Shown here: piece after piece, positions 12,009-24,310 of the stretch
Position numbering within the stretch: the stretch's first letter is position 1
Layout of the letters: each line of letters opens with the position of its first letter
Assembly: GCA_032622095.1 (NCBI GenBank)
Contig: CP136064.1
Span: forward strand, 211,990,205 to 212,054,204
Direction: 5' to 3'
Source of the DNA: Siphonodentalium dalli
Lineage: Eukaryota > Mollusca > Scaphopoda > Gadilida > Siphonodentaliidae
DNA length: 64,000 nucleotides
Translations under genes and position numbers: made by a program
The notes under the pieces: model-generated
What the model was told of the DNA's origin: nothing
Database searches by the model: none
What the model saw: only the letters and a program-made list of their open reading frames with translations

Positions 12009-12163
12009 AGGATTAACTGTCATGTGGACTGTTTTTATGGAGATGTAACGGTGAGGTAAGTGGACATAACTTGTGTAAAACCCGAAGGGTTTTACATACA
12101 AGTTATGTCCACTTACCTCACCGTTACATCTCCATAAAAATAGTCCACATGACTGTTAATCCT
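12009..12163. repeat. near-perfect long palindrome
   Basis: The arms are about 76 bp, from AGGATTAACTGTCATGTGG inward to AAAACCC, with a 3-bp centre (GAA) and only a few mismatches. AT-rich sequence (ATATAAAT and TATATTTATA) flanks it on both sides. Such a tight foldback suggests a recent insertion or a hairpin-type MITE, since old palindromes decay quickly. Confidence 0.85.
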
Positions 12164-12814
12164 TATATTTATATACATTTAGCGAAAAAGCCGCTTTTGT
12201 AAATATATTTAAATCGAAAAGTGTATCGTGACAAGATCAGCCCAAAATACCCAATAGCACCCTTGGCAAAAGTTAATAGGAACAATTTCTCTTCATGTTG
12301 AAACCCGATGATGTATTAAGTCAATCCTGCGCGAGTCAAAATGCGCCCAAAGCATTACGCGTTCGTCTTTCCAAACCTAATGACGTATCGATGGTGTTAT
12401 TAGCTTGGTGTTATGAGGCGTTACGCATTCACCGAGAAATAACTGCAACTAGCCACGTGGGCGCCGACCAATCAGAATGCTGGATTTAGTGATGACAACA
12501 CTTAGTGTGTAAATATTTATGTATATTGTCTCGAATGGTGAAGAAAGACCGGATCATGTCGCATATAACGTTAACGGTTGCAATCTGTTCATTCTGCATA
12601 ATAAATCTGAACTTCTCATAATTTGTTATTTCTATGAAATGAGGGAACGTTACAATTATGTTCTTCACATAAGATTCACGACTACTTCGTATAGGCCTGA
12701 AATTCTAAGATGAAATGATATTCTGATTCAATTTGTTTTGAATTACACGCAGAACACAATCTTAAATTTCTGTCACAGGTTTTGGGGGCTGTTTGTGTCT
12801 CCCTTTTTCAATTT
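12164..12814. other. no gene recognised
   Basis: No recognisable protein motif on either strand, and no repeat seen elsewhere in the window. Confidence 0.45.
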
Positions 12815-13735
12815 CCAGTCAATGATTACTGTTTCTCAATCCTGTGAATAGAATTCTCGCTTTGACAGATCGCGCATTGAAAAAGTATAGTTCAATTTCA
12901 TACTTTGACTTGAATAATCTATACGTTCGTATTTTATTTCCACTGATCGGTTTCTTTTCGTCATGATTTACATTATAAAATCGCATCAAATGATCAGATT
13001 TCAGTTTATCCACCATGCAGGGCGCGCTCTTGTATCCCTTGGCATCTCCGGCGGTCTGAAATATCGACGCCGTATTTTCCTTATAATTCATTGCATAATG
13101 AAATAGAAGGGTCTCTAAGTGGTTCGATGTATGCATCATGTACCAAGCACCAACTTGAAATGTTCGAAATATTTTAATATATCTAAATTGTTGAGTAATC
13201 GCATCGTGTATAACTGGGAATCTGCCCAATTCTGCGCGGACGGCATGATTCGTAGCATTTCGGTTAACACCTAATGTTGTTTTGCAAAACCTCAGATGGA
13301 CTTGTTCACTTGGTATTGTATCTCACATCCGTATAACATTATCGGTTTTATTAATTTGTCGAACAATTTGCATTTAGTTGGAATAGAAAGCTCCATCTTT
13401 GAAGGAACAGACTGGTTTAAAAAGAACATTTCTTTCGTGGATTTCCCGCTTGTTCTTGTGATTTTGCCATTCTAACAGTCGATGTGAATTTTATCCCGAG
13501 ATATGGATACTCTGATACTAATTATTCAAGCGATTTCGGTGAAACTTGGTTCACGTTTAGTTCTCTTTGACCTAAAACACATTTTGATTTACTTGCATTA
13601 ACCACGAGACCATTGTATTGGGTATATTTCTTTAACTGTTCAAGACAAATCTGTAGACCTTGTTAAATTTCTGACAACACTAAATCGTCGGCAAATAAAA
13701 GATGACTGATATGAGCCGACGATTATTAAGGAATA
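12815..13735 (-). pseudogene. LINE reverse transcriptase fragment (decayed)
   Basis: Read on the minus strand, the catalytic FADD of an RT palm lies at 13684-13695, followed by a thumb-like stretch (QLKKYTQYNGLVVNASKSK, with a stop just after the FADD region). Downstream, a 136-codon frame (13229-12819) contains a GRFPVIHDAI segment matching the post-RT part of CR1/Jockey-group LINEs. The same region of the LINE at 40.7-45.2 kb reads GRLPLSV, so the two are probably related. Stops and frame changes show it is dead. The fragment is truncated on both sides. Confidence 0.7.
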
Positions 13736-13770
13736 TTGGATCGCAGCCGGATACATCAATGTATATGACG

Positions 13771-13984
13771 TGTTCAGACAATAAGTTCAACATATGTCGT
13801 TTGTTGAACTTATTATCTGAACATTTGCCATAAATGAATATGAATCATTCTGCATTTGTATTATCCGTTGTTCTGTTTTCGTCTGCTTCTGTTAACTCAA
13901 AACCCCTCCAAATGAATAATAGACAATTCCAATGCACACTTGTATAATTGAATTGGAGAATCCATTTAGTAAAGAAAGGGTTAA
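13771..13984. repeat. stem-loop repeat family, copy 1
   Basis: Begins with a hairpin (TGTTCAGACAATAAGTTCAA facing TTGAACTTATTATCTGAACA) and ends AGAATCCATTTAG...GAAAGGGTTAA. The same order recurs at 32451-32664 and 48694-48840. It is noncoding, with no clear target duplication. Confidence 0.65.
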
Positions 13985-14420
13985 CCAATTTGGATCATTA
14001 CCCATTCGGGACCTCCGTTGGTATATATTTATATACGTCCAACTGCACCCCCACCCACGCACCCTCTTGACCAAGAGCGAATTTTCCATGTCCGGGAAAT
14101 TTCATTAACACCCATCCCTGCTCTTGGGTTGAAATTTTCCAACTGGTACCGCAAACTTTCCAACTATGACAATTCCCAACCTAACTCCCCATGAAATTGA
14201 AAATTCTCTAACTGGTGGCCGTTTTAGTGCAAAAATTTGATCGAAATATATTCGGCTTATGCTCTAAAAATAACAAAGTTCACATAAAATACTGGTTGTA
14301 AATCAAAATATCAGAACAATATCAACATACATTTTTTTTTTTTCCCAAACCATGCATGATATTTCCAAATGTTGAAAGTTTTGATAAAGGTTGGGAGGGG
14401 TAAAACACCCCAGCTCCCCT
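13985..14420. other. no gene recognised
   Basis: Pyrimidine-rich, with a T tract near 14331. Phrases such as CCAACTGCACCCCC near 14039 echo 10580, suggesting old dispersed repeats, but no boundaries can be set. Confidence 0.4.
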
Positions 14421-14868
14421 GCAAGCCTGCAAATAGCGTGTCTGTCATTTGCAGAATGAGGTCCCCAGAGGGTGAATTTAGTGACGCTACCCCGCATAGC
14501 GGGCTAGCATCACTAAATTCACCCTCTGTGGACCTCATTCTGCTTAGACCCTCAACTGCTTTGGCAGACCTAGGATCAGATTGAAGTTCCCCAGTTGAAG
14601 TTGGTGATGTTCACCCATTGGGAGCCTCGATTATGGATTTTATCTTCTGCAAATTAGGGGATATAGAAACTTCCCAGCTGCGAAAACGTAACTAAAAACA
14701 ATGTTAATTTGATACCATAGATACTTCCCAGAAGATGAAGCCTAAGCAGAATGAGGTCCCCAGAGGGTGAATTTAGTGATGCTAGCCCGCTATGCGGGAT
14801 AGCGTCACTAAATTCGCCCTCTGGGGACCTCATTCTGCAAATGACAGACACCCTATTTGCAAGCTTGC
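14421..14868. mobile_element. foldback element with a hairpin inside each TIR
   Basis: The two ends (from GCAAGCCTGCAAATAG and to CTATTTGCAAGCTTGC) are inverted copies about 125 bp long. Inside each is its own hairpin: 14451-14543 and 14746-14838. Each hairpin runs GCAGAATGAGGTCCCCAGAG to its reverse complement, with a CCCGC-ATAGCGGG-type core that is itself nearly palindromic. The middle, about 200 bp, is unique and noncoding. The four hairpin arms are very similar to each other, so they are recent or kept similar by conversion. Superfamily unknown. Confidence 0.75.
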
Positions 14869-15833
14869 TCCCATGTGGCCACGCCCCTGACTAGGTCTTC
14901 GGGGAATCTGACCTACGTTGATTTGCAGCTTCGGGGCTTATCATCGGGAAAAAAAGATGCTTTGTTTAATGTTTATACTGTGGTGAATATATAGAAGACC
15001 TCTAATGAGTCTCAATTATATACGTAATTTACTAATCGAGTGCACTAAATTCGATTCGAGTCGAGCTTTAACGAGGCTCAAAACGAATTTAGTGGACGAG
15101 GTTAATAAATTTAGTACAGAATTGCGATGAATTTGAGATCCTTTTTTATCACATAATCACAATTTAGTAAGAAAAACGATATCGAAACGGGTCGGGTTAA
15201 AATAAATTAATATCTGATTTCCTTATCAGAACCAAAGAGGAAGTAAAGACACTCAAACTAAATAACCCAACACAAATTAACTATAGTAATGCTGATTATA
15301 CACGTGTGTCTTACTAAAAAATTAATACCGGGTTAATTATGTGATAAATCTATTTCTGTGAATAACTAAACTGATATATACTTTGAACCTTATAACCTTA
15401 AGCTCAACGTATCTTATATATTAATATCCAGTTATCCGCAGGGGGGGGGTGTATAATTGACAGTTTATAATTCAACATCATTTGACCATGTGATAGTTTT
15501 CATGATACATATAATGTTCATTCTGTGTTTATTAGTGTGTACATTTGAAAGTGCTATTGCTTTAAAGGTGCACTAAATGACCAGTTATGCCCAAAGCAGT
15601 TAAGTGTATATAAAAGAGAAACCCCCGCCCTTCACCTAAATGACGAATGCCTATTCATGTTCCAGTGGTCCTGACACAACATATCAGTCCATCTGTGTTA
15701 GTTTTCATAGTTTTATGGGTAGCACCTATTGAATTCTCGCGTGACTAATTCGCTCTCACTGTCATACAAAATACAAATTGACACTGCAATTATTAAGAAA
15801 AACAGAACCTTTCAATAGTCATTAAAATGATTA
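14869..15833. other. no gene recognised
   Basis: AT-rich, with a G tract at about 15440. No motif-bearing frame on either strand. Confidence 0.45.
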
Positions 15834-17478
15834 GGGTGGATACACACTTGCATGTAATTTCTGTATGTAAAATCCATATATTCCATGTATTTTACATGGT
15901 CACGCCAATCATTGATAGCATTAATCGCCTGCGCGCGATCGGTCCATTTCAACAGGCGAGACCGGTGAGCAGTTATAAGCGGCTTGTCAAACTAACTTCA
16001 ATCAAGAAATTTCAGGCCAGTCATAAACATGTCTTCTTTCATGGATGCCGAAATGAATAAATCATGTCTTATATCTGTTGCTGTTTTTCATGAGTTTTAA
16101 TTCATTTCGAAAAGTGGATTGAGTCCGTCGATTTAATACTTGATTTGTTTCTCGTCATTTCTTGGAAACAGGGTCATCCAAAATAAAAATAAAATGTGCA
16201 GAATTGGAAGCTCTTTTGTGTCGATCTCGTCCAGCAAAACCCGAACGGCTCTCTGGATCCACATTTTAGAAGTGCTATATCAATACACATAACTCATACA
16301 TGGCGAATACCATGTTAAGAGATTTAGCCAAATCGGACAACGCCGAGTCGAGTCAGGATAATGAAGTTTGTTTTTCGACTACGCATGGCCTGAGCTCAAA
16401 TTTTAACATTCCGATATGCCTTAAATAACAGGCGTTGGAACATTAAGACAGACAATACCGGTTTGTTGAGATTGCTCGGATAATTTGAGAGCGAGCTCAT
16501 GTGATAACATTCAATTGGGATTTCCATGCAAATATAACAAAACAAAAAAAAGCGTTGAAAGTAAAAAGAGTGACACCCCTCCCCCATTTTCACTCGGAAT
16601 TTACAGAACAGTATATGTTTCTCAAACCAAAGTTTTAACAAATTCCTAGCTGTCACAAGTTTAGCCTGTACACGCTTGAATTGTAACAGTTTGGACCATA
16701 AGCCATGATAGGGAGAGGGGGTTGGTTCTCGAAAGCTTCGAATAACTAAGGGATTTAGTTGAATGTATCAGCCGGGATTATCTGGACATGAATGTACAAT
16801 ATAATATTTTACTTAAATATTCCACAGTTGTAAATTTTGTGTATACCTATATAACGCAAGAAATGAAAGGTGACGTAGTTGGGAACTCGTAGCTAGAAAC
16901 CCTTTTCATCAACGAAGACACACAGCAACACCACCTTATGTACCTTCAAATTTAAAGCTGTAATACTATCTCCATAATTATATGATTAGCATATATTGCT
17001 GCATATTAGATTAATCACTCGTAGCATGACTGTGAACTACAATATTGATAAATCAAGAGTTGCTTCGTGGCTTCAGGGGGTGTCAGGACTCAGGGTGCTG
17101 CATGCCCTCCCCCGTCGAGGCAATATGCAATGGTCAGTCCGGTAGTTTCCGGGATAATATAGCCCCCACGTTGGGGATCATAGCCCCTGCGTTGGGGAAA
17201 TCCTCGGGCGATCACTGGTATAAACATCAAGGGAAGACTGACAATGATTTAAACAGAACGTCCAACATTTCAGTTATCGCGCGAACAATTATTTTAAGCG
17301 GCCTGACGACTTCGTCCAGTCAACGGCTTTCTGCACTTTCAGAGCTTCGCTCACTGTGGTCAAACATAACCGCAATGATTGGGTTGTCAATGGACACATA
17401 TTACATGGTCTGAATGATCCATGTAAAACGCCAAATACACGATATTTACAGAGATTATATGCATGTGTGTATCCACCC
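15834..17478 (-). mobile_element. non-autonomous PIF/Harbinger-like element, copy 3
   Basis: Starts GGGTGGATACACACTTGC and ends GTGTATCCACCC. A perfect TTA duplication lies at 15831-15833 and 17479-17481. At 1645 bp it is the longest of the three copies and runs in the opposite orientation to the other two. For example, its 15995-16060 matches the reverse complement of about 7255-7320. No transposase frame was found. Confidence 0.75.
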
Positions 17479-17481
17479 TTA

Positions 17482-18091
17482 TGCCATTCTTCAGGCACTC
17501 CCGAGGCACTCTATGACACTACCATGGGTTGTTGAATTGAAATATAATGAAATAATTGCACCATAAAATACATTGTATATTATCCTACATAGAATATTCA
17601 CACCATCCGCAACCGCTTGCATAGAATTGAATTGATACATTACCATATATGCGTATTTCGTCTATACAGTAATATATTACGCACATGTGTTTTATCGTCG
17701 TTGTTCGTTAATAAAATTACAAAACTATGATATAAAAACCTTTCAGTGCCAGGTGCCGATCTCATCGCCCCTAATTTACGGTCTGTAAAATCGGCCCTAA
17801 AAAAATAAAAATGTTTTTTTTTTTTTTTGGGTTGAATTTTTTTTGGGTATGCTTAAGCATGCTATAGCGAATTTAAAAACAAACTGGATAAAACCTTAGG
17901 GGCATGTTATAACTCAAAACTATCACCAAGTATTCATAGTAATAATGTTGATGCCCATGAAAAACGTAAGATTCCCTGGCACTAAACCTACAAAATAAGT
18001 CTGGCACTGAAAGAGAGTAGAATATAAGAAAAAATTATTAAAATTGTAAAAATTTGTAAAAAATAATAACAAATGATGAATTTTTTTTAGG
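17482..18091. other. no gene recognised
   Basis: AT-rich with A and T homopolymers near 17800-17840. No gene or boundary-defined repeat seen. Confidence 0.45.
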
Positions 18092-18158
18092 CCAATGCAT
18101 TCTCTTATATATGCGAGGTGACCTATGGTCGACTCGCATATATAAGAGAATGCATTGG
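18092..18158. repeat. 26-bp perfect-arm hairpin
   Basis: CCAATGCATTCTCTTATATA continues to GCGAG, and its perfect reverse complement follows after a 15-bp loop. The wording TATATAAGAGAATGCxTTG followed by a CACAGGG motif recurs near 35095, so it belongs to a dispersed family. Confidence 0.8.
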
Positions 18159-18611
18159 CACAGGGTACATGGGTTGATACAAAACTCGGACTTGGCACTG
18201 AAAGGGTTAATAAAATTACAAAACTATGATATAAAAAATACCGAAATATAACATAATGACACAGCGTGTGCTATACATCGTTTTTTTAAAGTTAGGATAG
18301 GAAGCGAACTAATTAAATATGACACAGAATAATAACTCAAGGACTTTTGTTTCCTTTACAATCCATACCAATGGCGTTGTTTCCAAGTATTTGAAATATG
18401 AAAGGGGCGTGGCTCATTCTAACCTCCAAATGTGTTACGTAATTTGAAAGAAGTGATAATATAGGTAGACAAAATTTCTGTTAATATTCTGGGTCATATT
18501 TAATTAAAAAAACTTTTTTTTAAATTGCGAGGTATAGGACACGTAATTTCGCTATTTTATATTTGGCATTTTAAATGTCACAGATTTGTAATTTTATTGA
18601 CGAGCTAAAAT
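18159..18611. other. no gene recognised
   Basis: AT-rich with homopolymer T runs. Nothing assignable. Confidence 0.45.
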
Positions 18612-18920
18612 GTTCATTAGTTACGTATGTTCCTGGCCCGGAATGTCTGAAGAGACGGTTTAGATATTACATTAGTGACGTGTGTGCATGGCTCTGATCG
18701 TCTGAAGCGACGGTTTAGAGATTACATTAGTGACGTATATGCATGGCCCTGAACGTCTGAAGCGACGGTTTAGAGAATACATTAGTGGCGTATGTTCCTG
18801 GCCTTGCACGTCGGAAGTGGCGGTTTAGAGGTTACATTAGTGACGTATGTTCCTGGCCTTGCACGTCGGAAGCGGTGTTTTAGAGGTAACATTAGTGACG
18901 TATGTGCCTGGCACTGTACT
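18612..18920. repeat. 55-bp tandem repeat, about 5.5 units
   Basis: The anchor ATTAG recurs at 18616, 18671, 18726, 18781, 18836 and 18891, an exact 55-bp period. Each unit holds ATTAGTGACGTATGT, then TGGCC, then CGTCxGAAGCGGCGG and TTTAGAG. An open frame (18792-19184) begins inside it and runs beyond the array, but 55 is not a multiple of 3, so the array is unlikely to be coding. Confidence 0.85.
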
Positions 18921-20003
18921 TACGACTTCATTGATTGTGAGCAGGTGGAACTTAGTCTTGATGTCGACTGTTTTGACAGGTCGACTGATTGCGTTATAGC
19001 TGGTGAACAAAGCAGTATAAAGTCTATCCTCTGCTTCTACGCTGAATCCACGGACGACGAATACTGCAAAGGAAAGTATGTACAGTTAAATGGGTGTGTC
19101 TGGCTTTGGGAAATAATGTGCATCGTAGACATCGTCTGGTTTACAACACACGAAATATTTATATACCGGCTTCATATGCTCTGAAAAAATACTTGCCATG
19201 GTCACAGCCATTTCCCAGCTGTTTCAATGTTGTGTGTAGAAGTGAAACAAACGCTCGTTAGTTCTACCATATCAGAATAGACTAACACGGAACGCTTTTT
19301 TTCTGTTCCATGCCGTGCAAATGGCTGTTTTGTGTTTGGGGATTTCAATGCGTCTTTCTATAATGCTCGTAGAAATGTAGTTCAAGTATTTATCGACCTA
19401 TTTCGATACTGAAAAATTCAAACGATAATATTGTTATTTTGGACGCGCAAACCGCCAAGTGGTTTTTAAAACAATAAACGATTGATTGAATGAAGTGAAT
19501 TCCATATATAGCCAATTATTTCAGACTAGCTGAAACCGGCTCTCTGAAAGTGTGATTTTCAATTATATAACGAGTTCCACATGAGTATATAACGAGTTCC
19601 ACATGAGTATATAATGAGTTCCACTTGAGAATATAATTGTTTTCATTAATTTTTTTTTTTAATACAAAATTGGAAAAACTAACGCCGTTATAAGATCACC
19701 GCATCGCAAGTTTTACCGGTGGATTCCGGTACGATTTGACACCAAAATAGTCAAAATTTCCTAAGCACTTTTCAGCTTACGAGGCAAAAGACAATTGAAA
19801 GGCACTTGTAATCTACGTCATTTGTATGCTACAGACTTCGCAAAAATCCACAAAAGCATCAACCAGTGTTGCATTAAAAACGAAGATAAAAGTTCACAAT
19901 TATTAGGGAAAGAAAGCATTGGTCACCGCTCTTTATCAGAGATAACCATTACTGCTTTTCGGAAAAAGAAAGCTTTGACGCTCTTTGTCAGAGACGAGCA
20001 TTG
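18921..20003. other. no gene recognised
   Basis: The plus-strand frame ending at 19184 has no motif I know. A stretch near 19250-19290 (CTACCATATCAGAATAGACTA) matches the reverse complement of about 49375-49400, marking another dispersed repeat with undefined ends. Confidence 0.4.
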
Positions 20004-20506
20004 TTAAAGGTACCGTTGGCCTTGGCGGTGGGTATCCTGTGAAAATATTTCCACCCGTCAAAAACGGCCACAAACAGAAAGAATATCAAAATGTAGACAG
20101 ACTTTTCCGTATACAAATAAATATCGCATAAACAGTATGTTATTGTCATATATTTGACCATTGTTATGTAAACAAAAGCATAAAAAGTAACTTTTCTGGT
20201 GTTTGTTTATATTATGATGGTAAACATAAAGAGCGTTCTTTGTTGGTGAATTCCTGATATGGAACTAATAAAGAGCGTTTATGTCATTTGTGTGTCATTA
20301 GCTAGCAGCATTGTGCTGTCTTCTGTAACACAATCAGGCTCTAGCTTAGGTAAACTATAGTAGGTCTTTATGATAACATGCTGTTTACGCGATGGTCATG
20401 GTATATATATATATGAACAAAACTGTATGCGTTTTAATGTTTTTCTGTTACGGTGTTTGGAACAAATATGAATATTTTCGACAATTAAGGCCTCTCGTGC
20501 CTTTAA
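20004..20506 (-). mobile_element. TTAA-flanked MITE family B, copy 1
   Basis: It is bounded by TTAA (20004-20007 and 20503-20506), with ends TTAAAGGTACCGTTGGCC and GAGGCACGAAAGGC-type counterparts. It is 503 bp and is the inverted match of the copies at 50033 and 51540. Noncoding. It is followed at once by TTTAAAGGTACTCAATCCGA, the start of family A, suggesting a second insertion at the same TTAA. Confidence 0.75.
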
Positions 20507-20813
20507 AGGTACTCAATCCGATTCAGAAGACACCTCCCCGCAGACGCTTCTATCAGTTAATATTGATTTTATATCGATATTTACTATGCTGGACGCAGCT
20601 AATGTTTTCGGTCTGCCCGGATCTTTGTTTGGATGTTTACATATCTGTACTATGGACTCGTACCTCGCGCTCATCCTCCTCTATGCTTACGTCGTGGAGT
20701 TGCATGGAACAGTGAGCAGAGCATCTGTCCTTCCGCACTTCCGGTGACATAATTCCGGAAGTACATAATGTAAAGACTGCTATATAATATGAAATTGGTA
20801 CACTAATTATATT
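20507..20813. repeat. family A fragment plus unassigned sequence
   Basis: The first 20 or so bases are the family A terminus. The rest, to 20813, does not match other copies and holds no recognisable gene. Confidence 0.45.
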
Positions 20814-21301
20814 TTAGAGGCCCACTTAATTTTCGAGTCACCGATTATTTTTTATAGTGCATTGATATACGGTCTTAATAACAATCTATGCCATAAAATA
20901 TTATTAAAATACTATAATTCAACCCCATTTGGAACGTACGGGTCTCAGAAGGTGCCCATAGCGTAATAGAAAATAGCTGAAATCATAAAATCATTTCCCC
21001 CGTTATGGCTCCCATAATGCAACACAGTATTCAAACTGTAGTATATTTTCAATGGAAGGGGAATAATTCTATATCTAAATATATAAAGTTATTCCCCTTC
21101 CATTGAAAATAATCGACTTTGTTCAGAAACTTTAGCATAGAACAGACGTCGATATCTCAACAAAAACAACATATTCACAGTCTATTACATCAAATAAGTT
21201 GAAAATACAATGTCTTGGAGCTTCCTCCTTCAAATGGTATATAATGTGGCATATATTTTATATAATGTGATCTGGGGGTCGAAAATTAAGTGGGCCTTTA
21301 A
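20814..21301. mobile_element. MITE family C, copy 1
   Basis: Left end AGGCCCACTTAATTTTCGAG and right end TCGAAAATTAAGTGGGCCTTTAA are inverted copies, bounded by TTAG (mutated TTAA) and TTAA. The 488-bp interior is noncoding and contains a smaller inverted repeat (TTCAATGGAAGGGGAATAA facing TTATTCCCCTTCCATTGAA, 21049-21109). Other copies are at 30523, 35737 and 53173. Confidence 0.8.
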
Positions 21302-24029
21302 ATCCACATATATACTTAATTTGCATTTTCATCCGGATGTTTTTGGCAATAAATCTCTCATATTAGAACAATACTGAAAAATACTTCTACTGGAAACCAT
21401 AAAAGACACCACGACGACACACATCACGACGTCACAACCTATATCGGCGCGCAAAACTTCAGACAGGACTGCGTCGACGTCCTGACAGCTGAGACTCGCA
21501 TTATACACGACCAGGCTAAACCGAACATTTTTATTTTTTTTATAAATAGACATATTAAAGTCTCATAAAACAATAGATTTTAAATCAGTCGCATGTTAAT
21601 TATTATTACAATAATTATTTGTTTGTGATTTCGAGTGAAATTTCAACCGAATTTGACTGATACAGTAATGCCCTATGAATGCTTTCCGATGAATGGCAAC
21701 AAACCATATTTCCGACTAAATCCTGAAAAGTTACCCATAATTCTGCTGTGTTTAAGGAGTCGATTATTTAGGGCATTACTGTATTCCATGCATCCGCATA
21801 GCGTTTGACTGTCACATGCACAGACGCACGAGAGTTTGAGATGCTGTGTGACATTTTGCACATTTGGAGATCCTGGTTGTCTTTTTGTATATTTGAGAGA
21901 TCATGTGCGTCTTTTTGCACGATACCATGCGACAATGACCAATTCAGCAAATTGCGAGAGAGCAACTGGAGATAATAGAGATTTTCTGTCCGTACAAACA
22001 AATCTATCAGCGATGCATATGAACTGAAAGTTGATATATATCTCAAAAGAGGGCTCAGCCCCGTGGTTCAAACTTTTGTTAGCAAGACACCACAACATGC
22101 CAAATTTGTGAAAGGCGCAAGTATAGGCAGCTCCAATGAGTGCGTTGTATATAATGCGATAATAAATTGGGACAATTTTTCGTTACTATTTTTAGACGTT
22201 TAGATAGAGTTATCCCGCATGCTACGCTCCGAACGAACGCTAACCTTAAATTGTCCTAAAATGATTGTATGTATATTATACCCGAAAATTCGAAATAAAA
22301 TCAATATTAATTGATAAGCGTTTCCGGACAGGGGTCTTCGATTCATATGTATTATTTTATACATAGGAAACTATATTTAATTTGTTTAATCGGTTATTGA
22401 TGGATTTTATAATTCTTGGTATGTGAGTTTATATAGACACTCCAACATTTTTGCCAAACGCATTTGCATGGTACGGATCTTTTACAAAAATATCGCGATC
22501 GAGTTCGAAAACTAGGTTTGTCTGTTATTTTCATCTATTGTTATTTTTAGCAGATCGTGAAAACAATAAATTAAACAAATAAGCTTATATTGTCAATATT
22601 CTTTTCTGACAGTCACATTCAGCAGTTGGCGGTTGTCCCTGCAGATCGAAAGCTATTGAATTGATTCATTATAGAAGTTAATTTCACTTAGTGGCGGGAA
22701 CCACATTCAGGTGCACATATCGACACCATCCCATTCACCGAGTTGGGCGGAACTGCGTGTATTGCGGCACTATTCAGCATGCTTCTTTGAAATCAATAAT
22801 TAATGGAGTTCATTATACGTCCCCTTTCAATTAAGTCTATAATATACGCCCTTCCACTATGGACGCGTGCAGTTAAAGAGGTAGTTAGTTTGAATTATAT
22901 GAAGGTATTTTATATAATGTTTCATATATAATCCTTTCATACAATTCGAAATAATACCCATTACAGGGTTCAAAACCTTTCGGATCCTGACTTTCGGCCC
23001 ATATCTTTGGTCATTTCCACAGTTAGTCTAAAAAGGTTTCGGGAATTCGTTACTTTATTATCATCGTTGAGACTGTAGCATAAGTTTTCACATTTTGGGG
23101 AAGTTTTTTCTGTTTTCTGTCTTTTTGCTGCATGTTCCCACAAATAAGGAAACCAGATGACAATGCCATTACAATGCAATCCTTCTAGTAACCAATCCTA
23201 TTCATGTTACTTCCAATACCAGGCATCGAGACGTCGAATGATCAGGAACAACCAGGTCCCAAAGCACAAGACCATGCAGGTGCCGAAACGCATATATCCA
23301 TGTGACCGTGGACTCGGAAGTTAAACCCGATTCAGAATTGTGGCTACATGTTATCTACCCGTGAAACATGTTTCGATGTGTTGACATTGATGGCTATTTA
23401 TTCTCGTGGGGGTGAGACGTGTCACGTCGACAAGAAGTAGTACGGACATCAACCGCGGGTAATATTAACCACTTGCATACGTGTGTGCATGTTGGCCTAT
23501 ACTATAACTAGTATACTTATGGCGAGTACGAGTTTTAGATTTGCATGCATGTTATACACTTGGGATATAACGACATATTGATTCCGTCATTTCATTATAG
23601 TATAGATTATAACAGTTATATTCATTTTTACAACCATAGATGCGAATCAAGACAGAGATATAACGTTGCATGCATGAACTCCAAACGACATACGATGTGA
23701 TGATGTATTGCACAATGCAGGGATCGCACTGCCGTTGGCCAAATTTGCTAAATGGCATGCAGTTTCCTATAGTAGAAGCTTACGCAGGTTATGGGAAGTT
23801 AACACCCCTATCGATAGAAACTTAATTTCATATCAAAGAAGTAGGGTCATTACGGATGATTGTGATGTAATAACAACTAATCCCCTTACATTAGGTGTCC
23901 CTGAGTTGATGGAGACCTCATATTTGCGAGTGATTTGTTTATTGTTTTATGCTAAAACAAGGGATCTAGGGACATGATTTATTCAGCATTACGGCTGCTG
24001 TCTGGATGAGTCATTCTCATACCATCTAA

Positions 24030-24310
24030 TAGTCTTAAAGTGATGTGGAACATTCCGGTATGGTGATTAAATAGAAATGGAGAATTATTTTGGAGTAATT
24101 TTTACAAATATTATATCCAAATTGACATTACACACCGTCATTCTTATATATGAATTAAATGCAGTGACGCTCGATGGCGAAATCGTTTTTGTTAGTTTAT
24201 CGCCGATAGAAGCGTCCCGAATCGAGTAGTAAATATTTACAATTGAGCGTAGTTCTGACGATGTTTTCTATGGAATGGTACGGTCGATGTTAGTAGAATG
24301 TTACATTCCT
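24030..24310 (-). repeat. dispersed repeat D, copy 1
   Basis: About 280 bp that matches 39262-39535 in reverse complement, including AGTAAATATTTACAATTGAG and CGAAATCGTTTTTGTTAGTTTATC. The left arm of the duplication lacks it at the matching position, so it is an insertion. Noncoding. Confidence 0.65.

Noticed and set aside
18792-19184. 130-codon frame as a protein gene
   Set aside because: It starts inside the 55-bp tandem array. The period is not a multiple of 3, and the rest lacks motifs.
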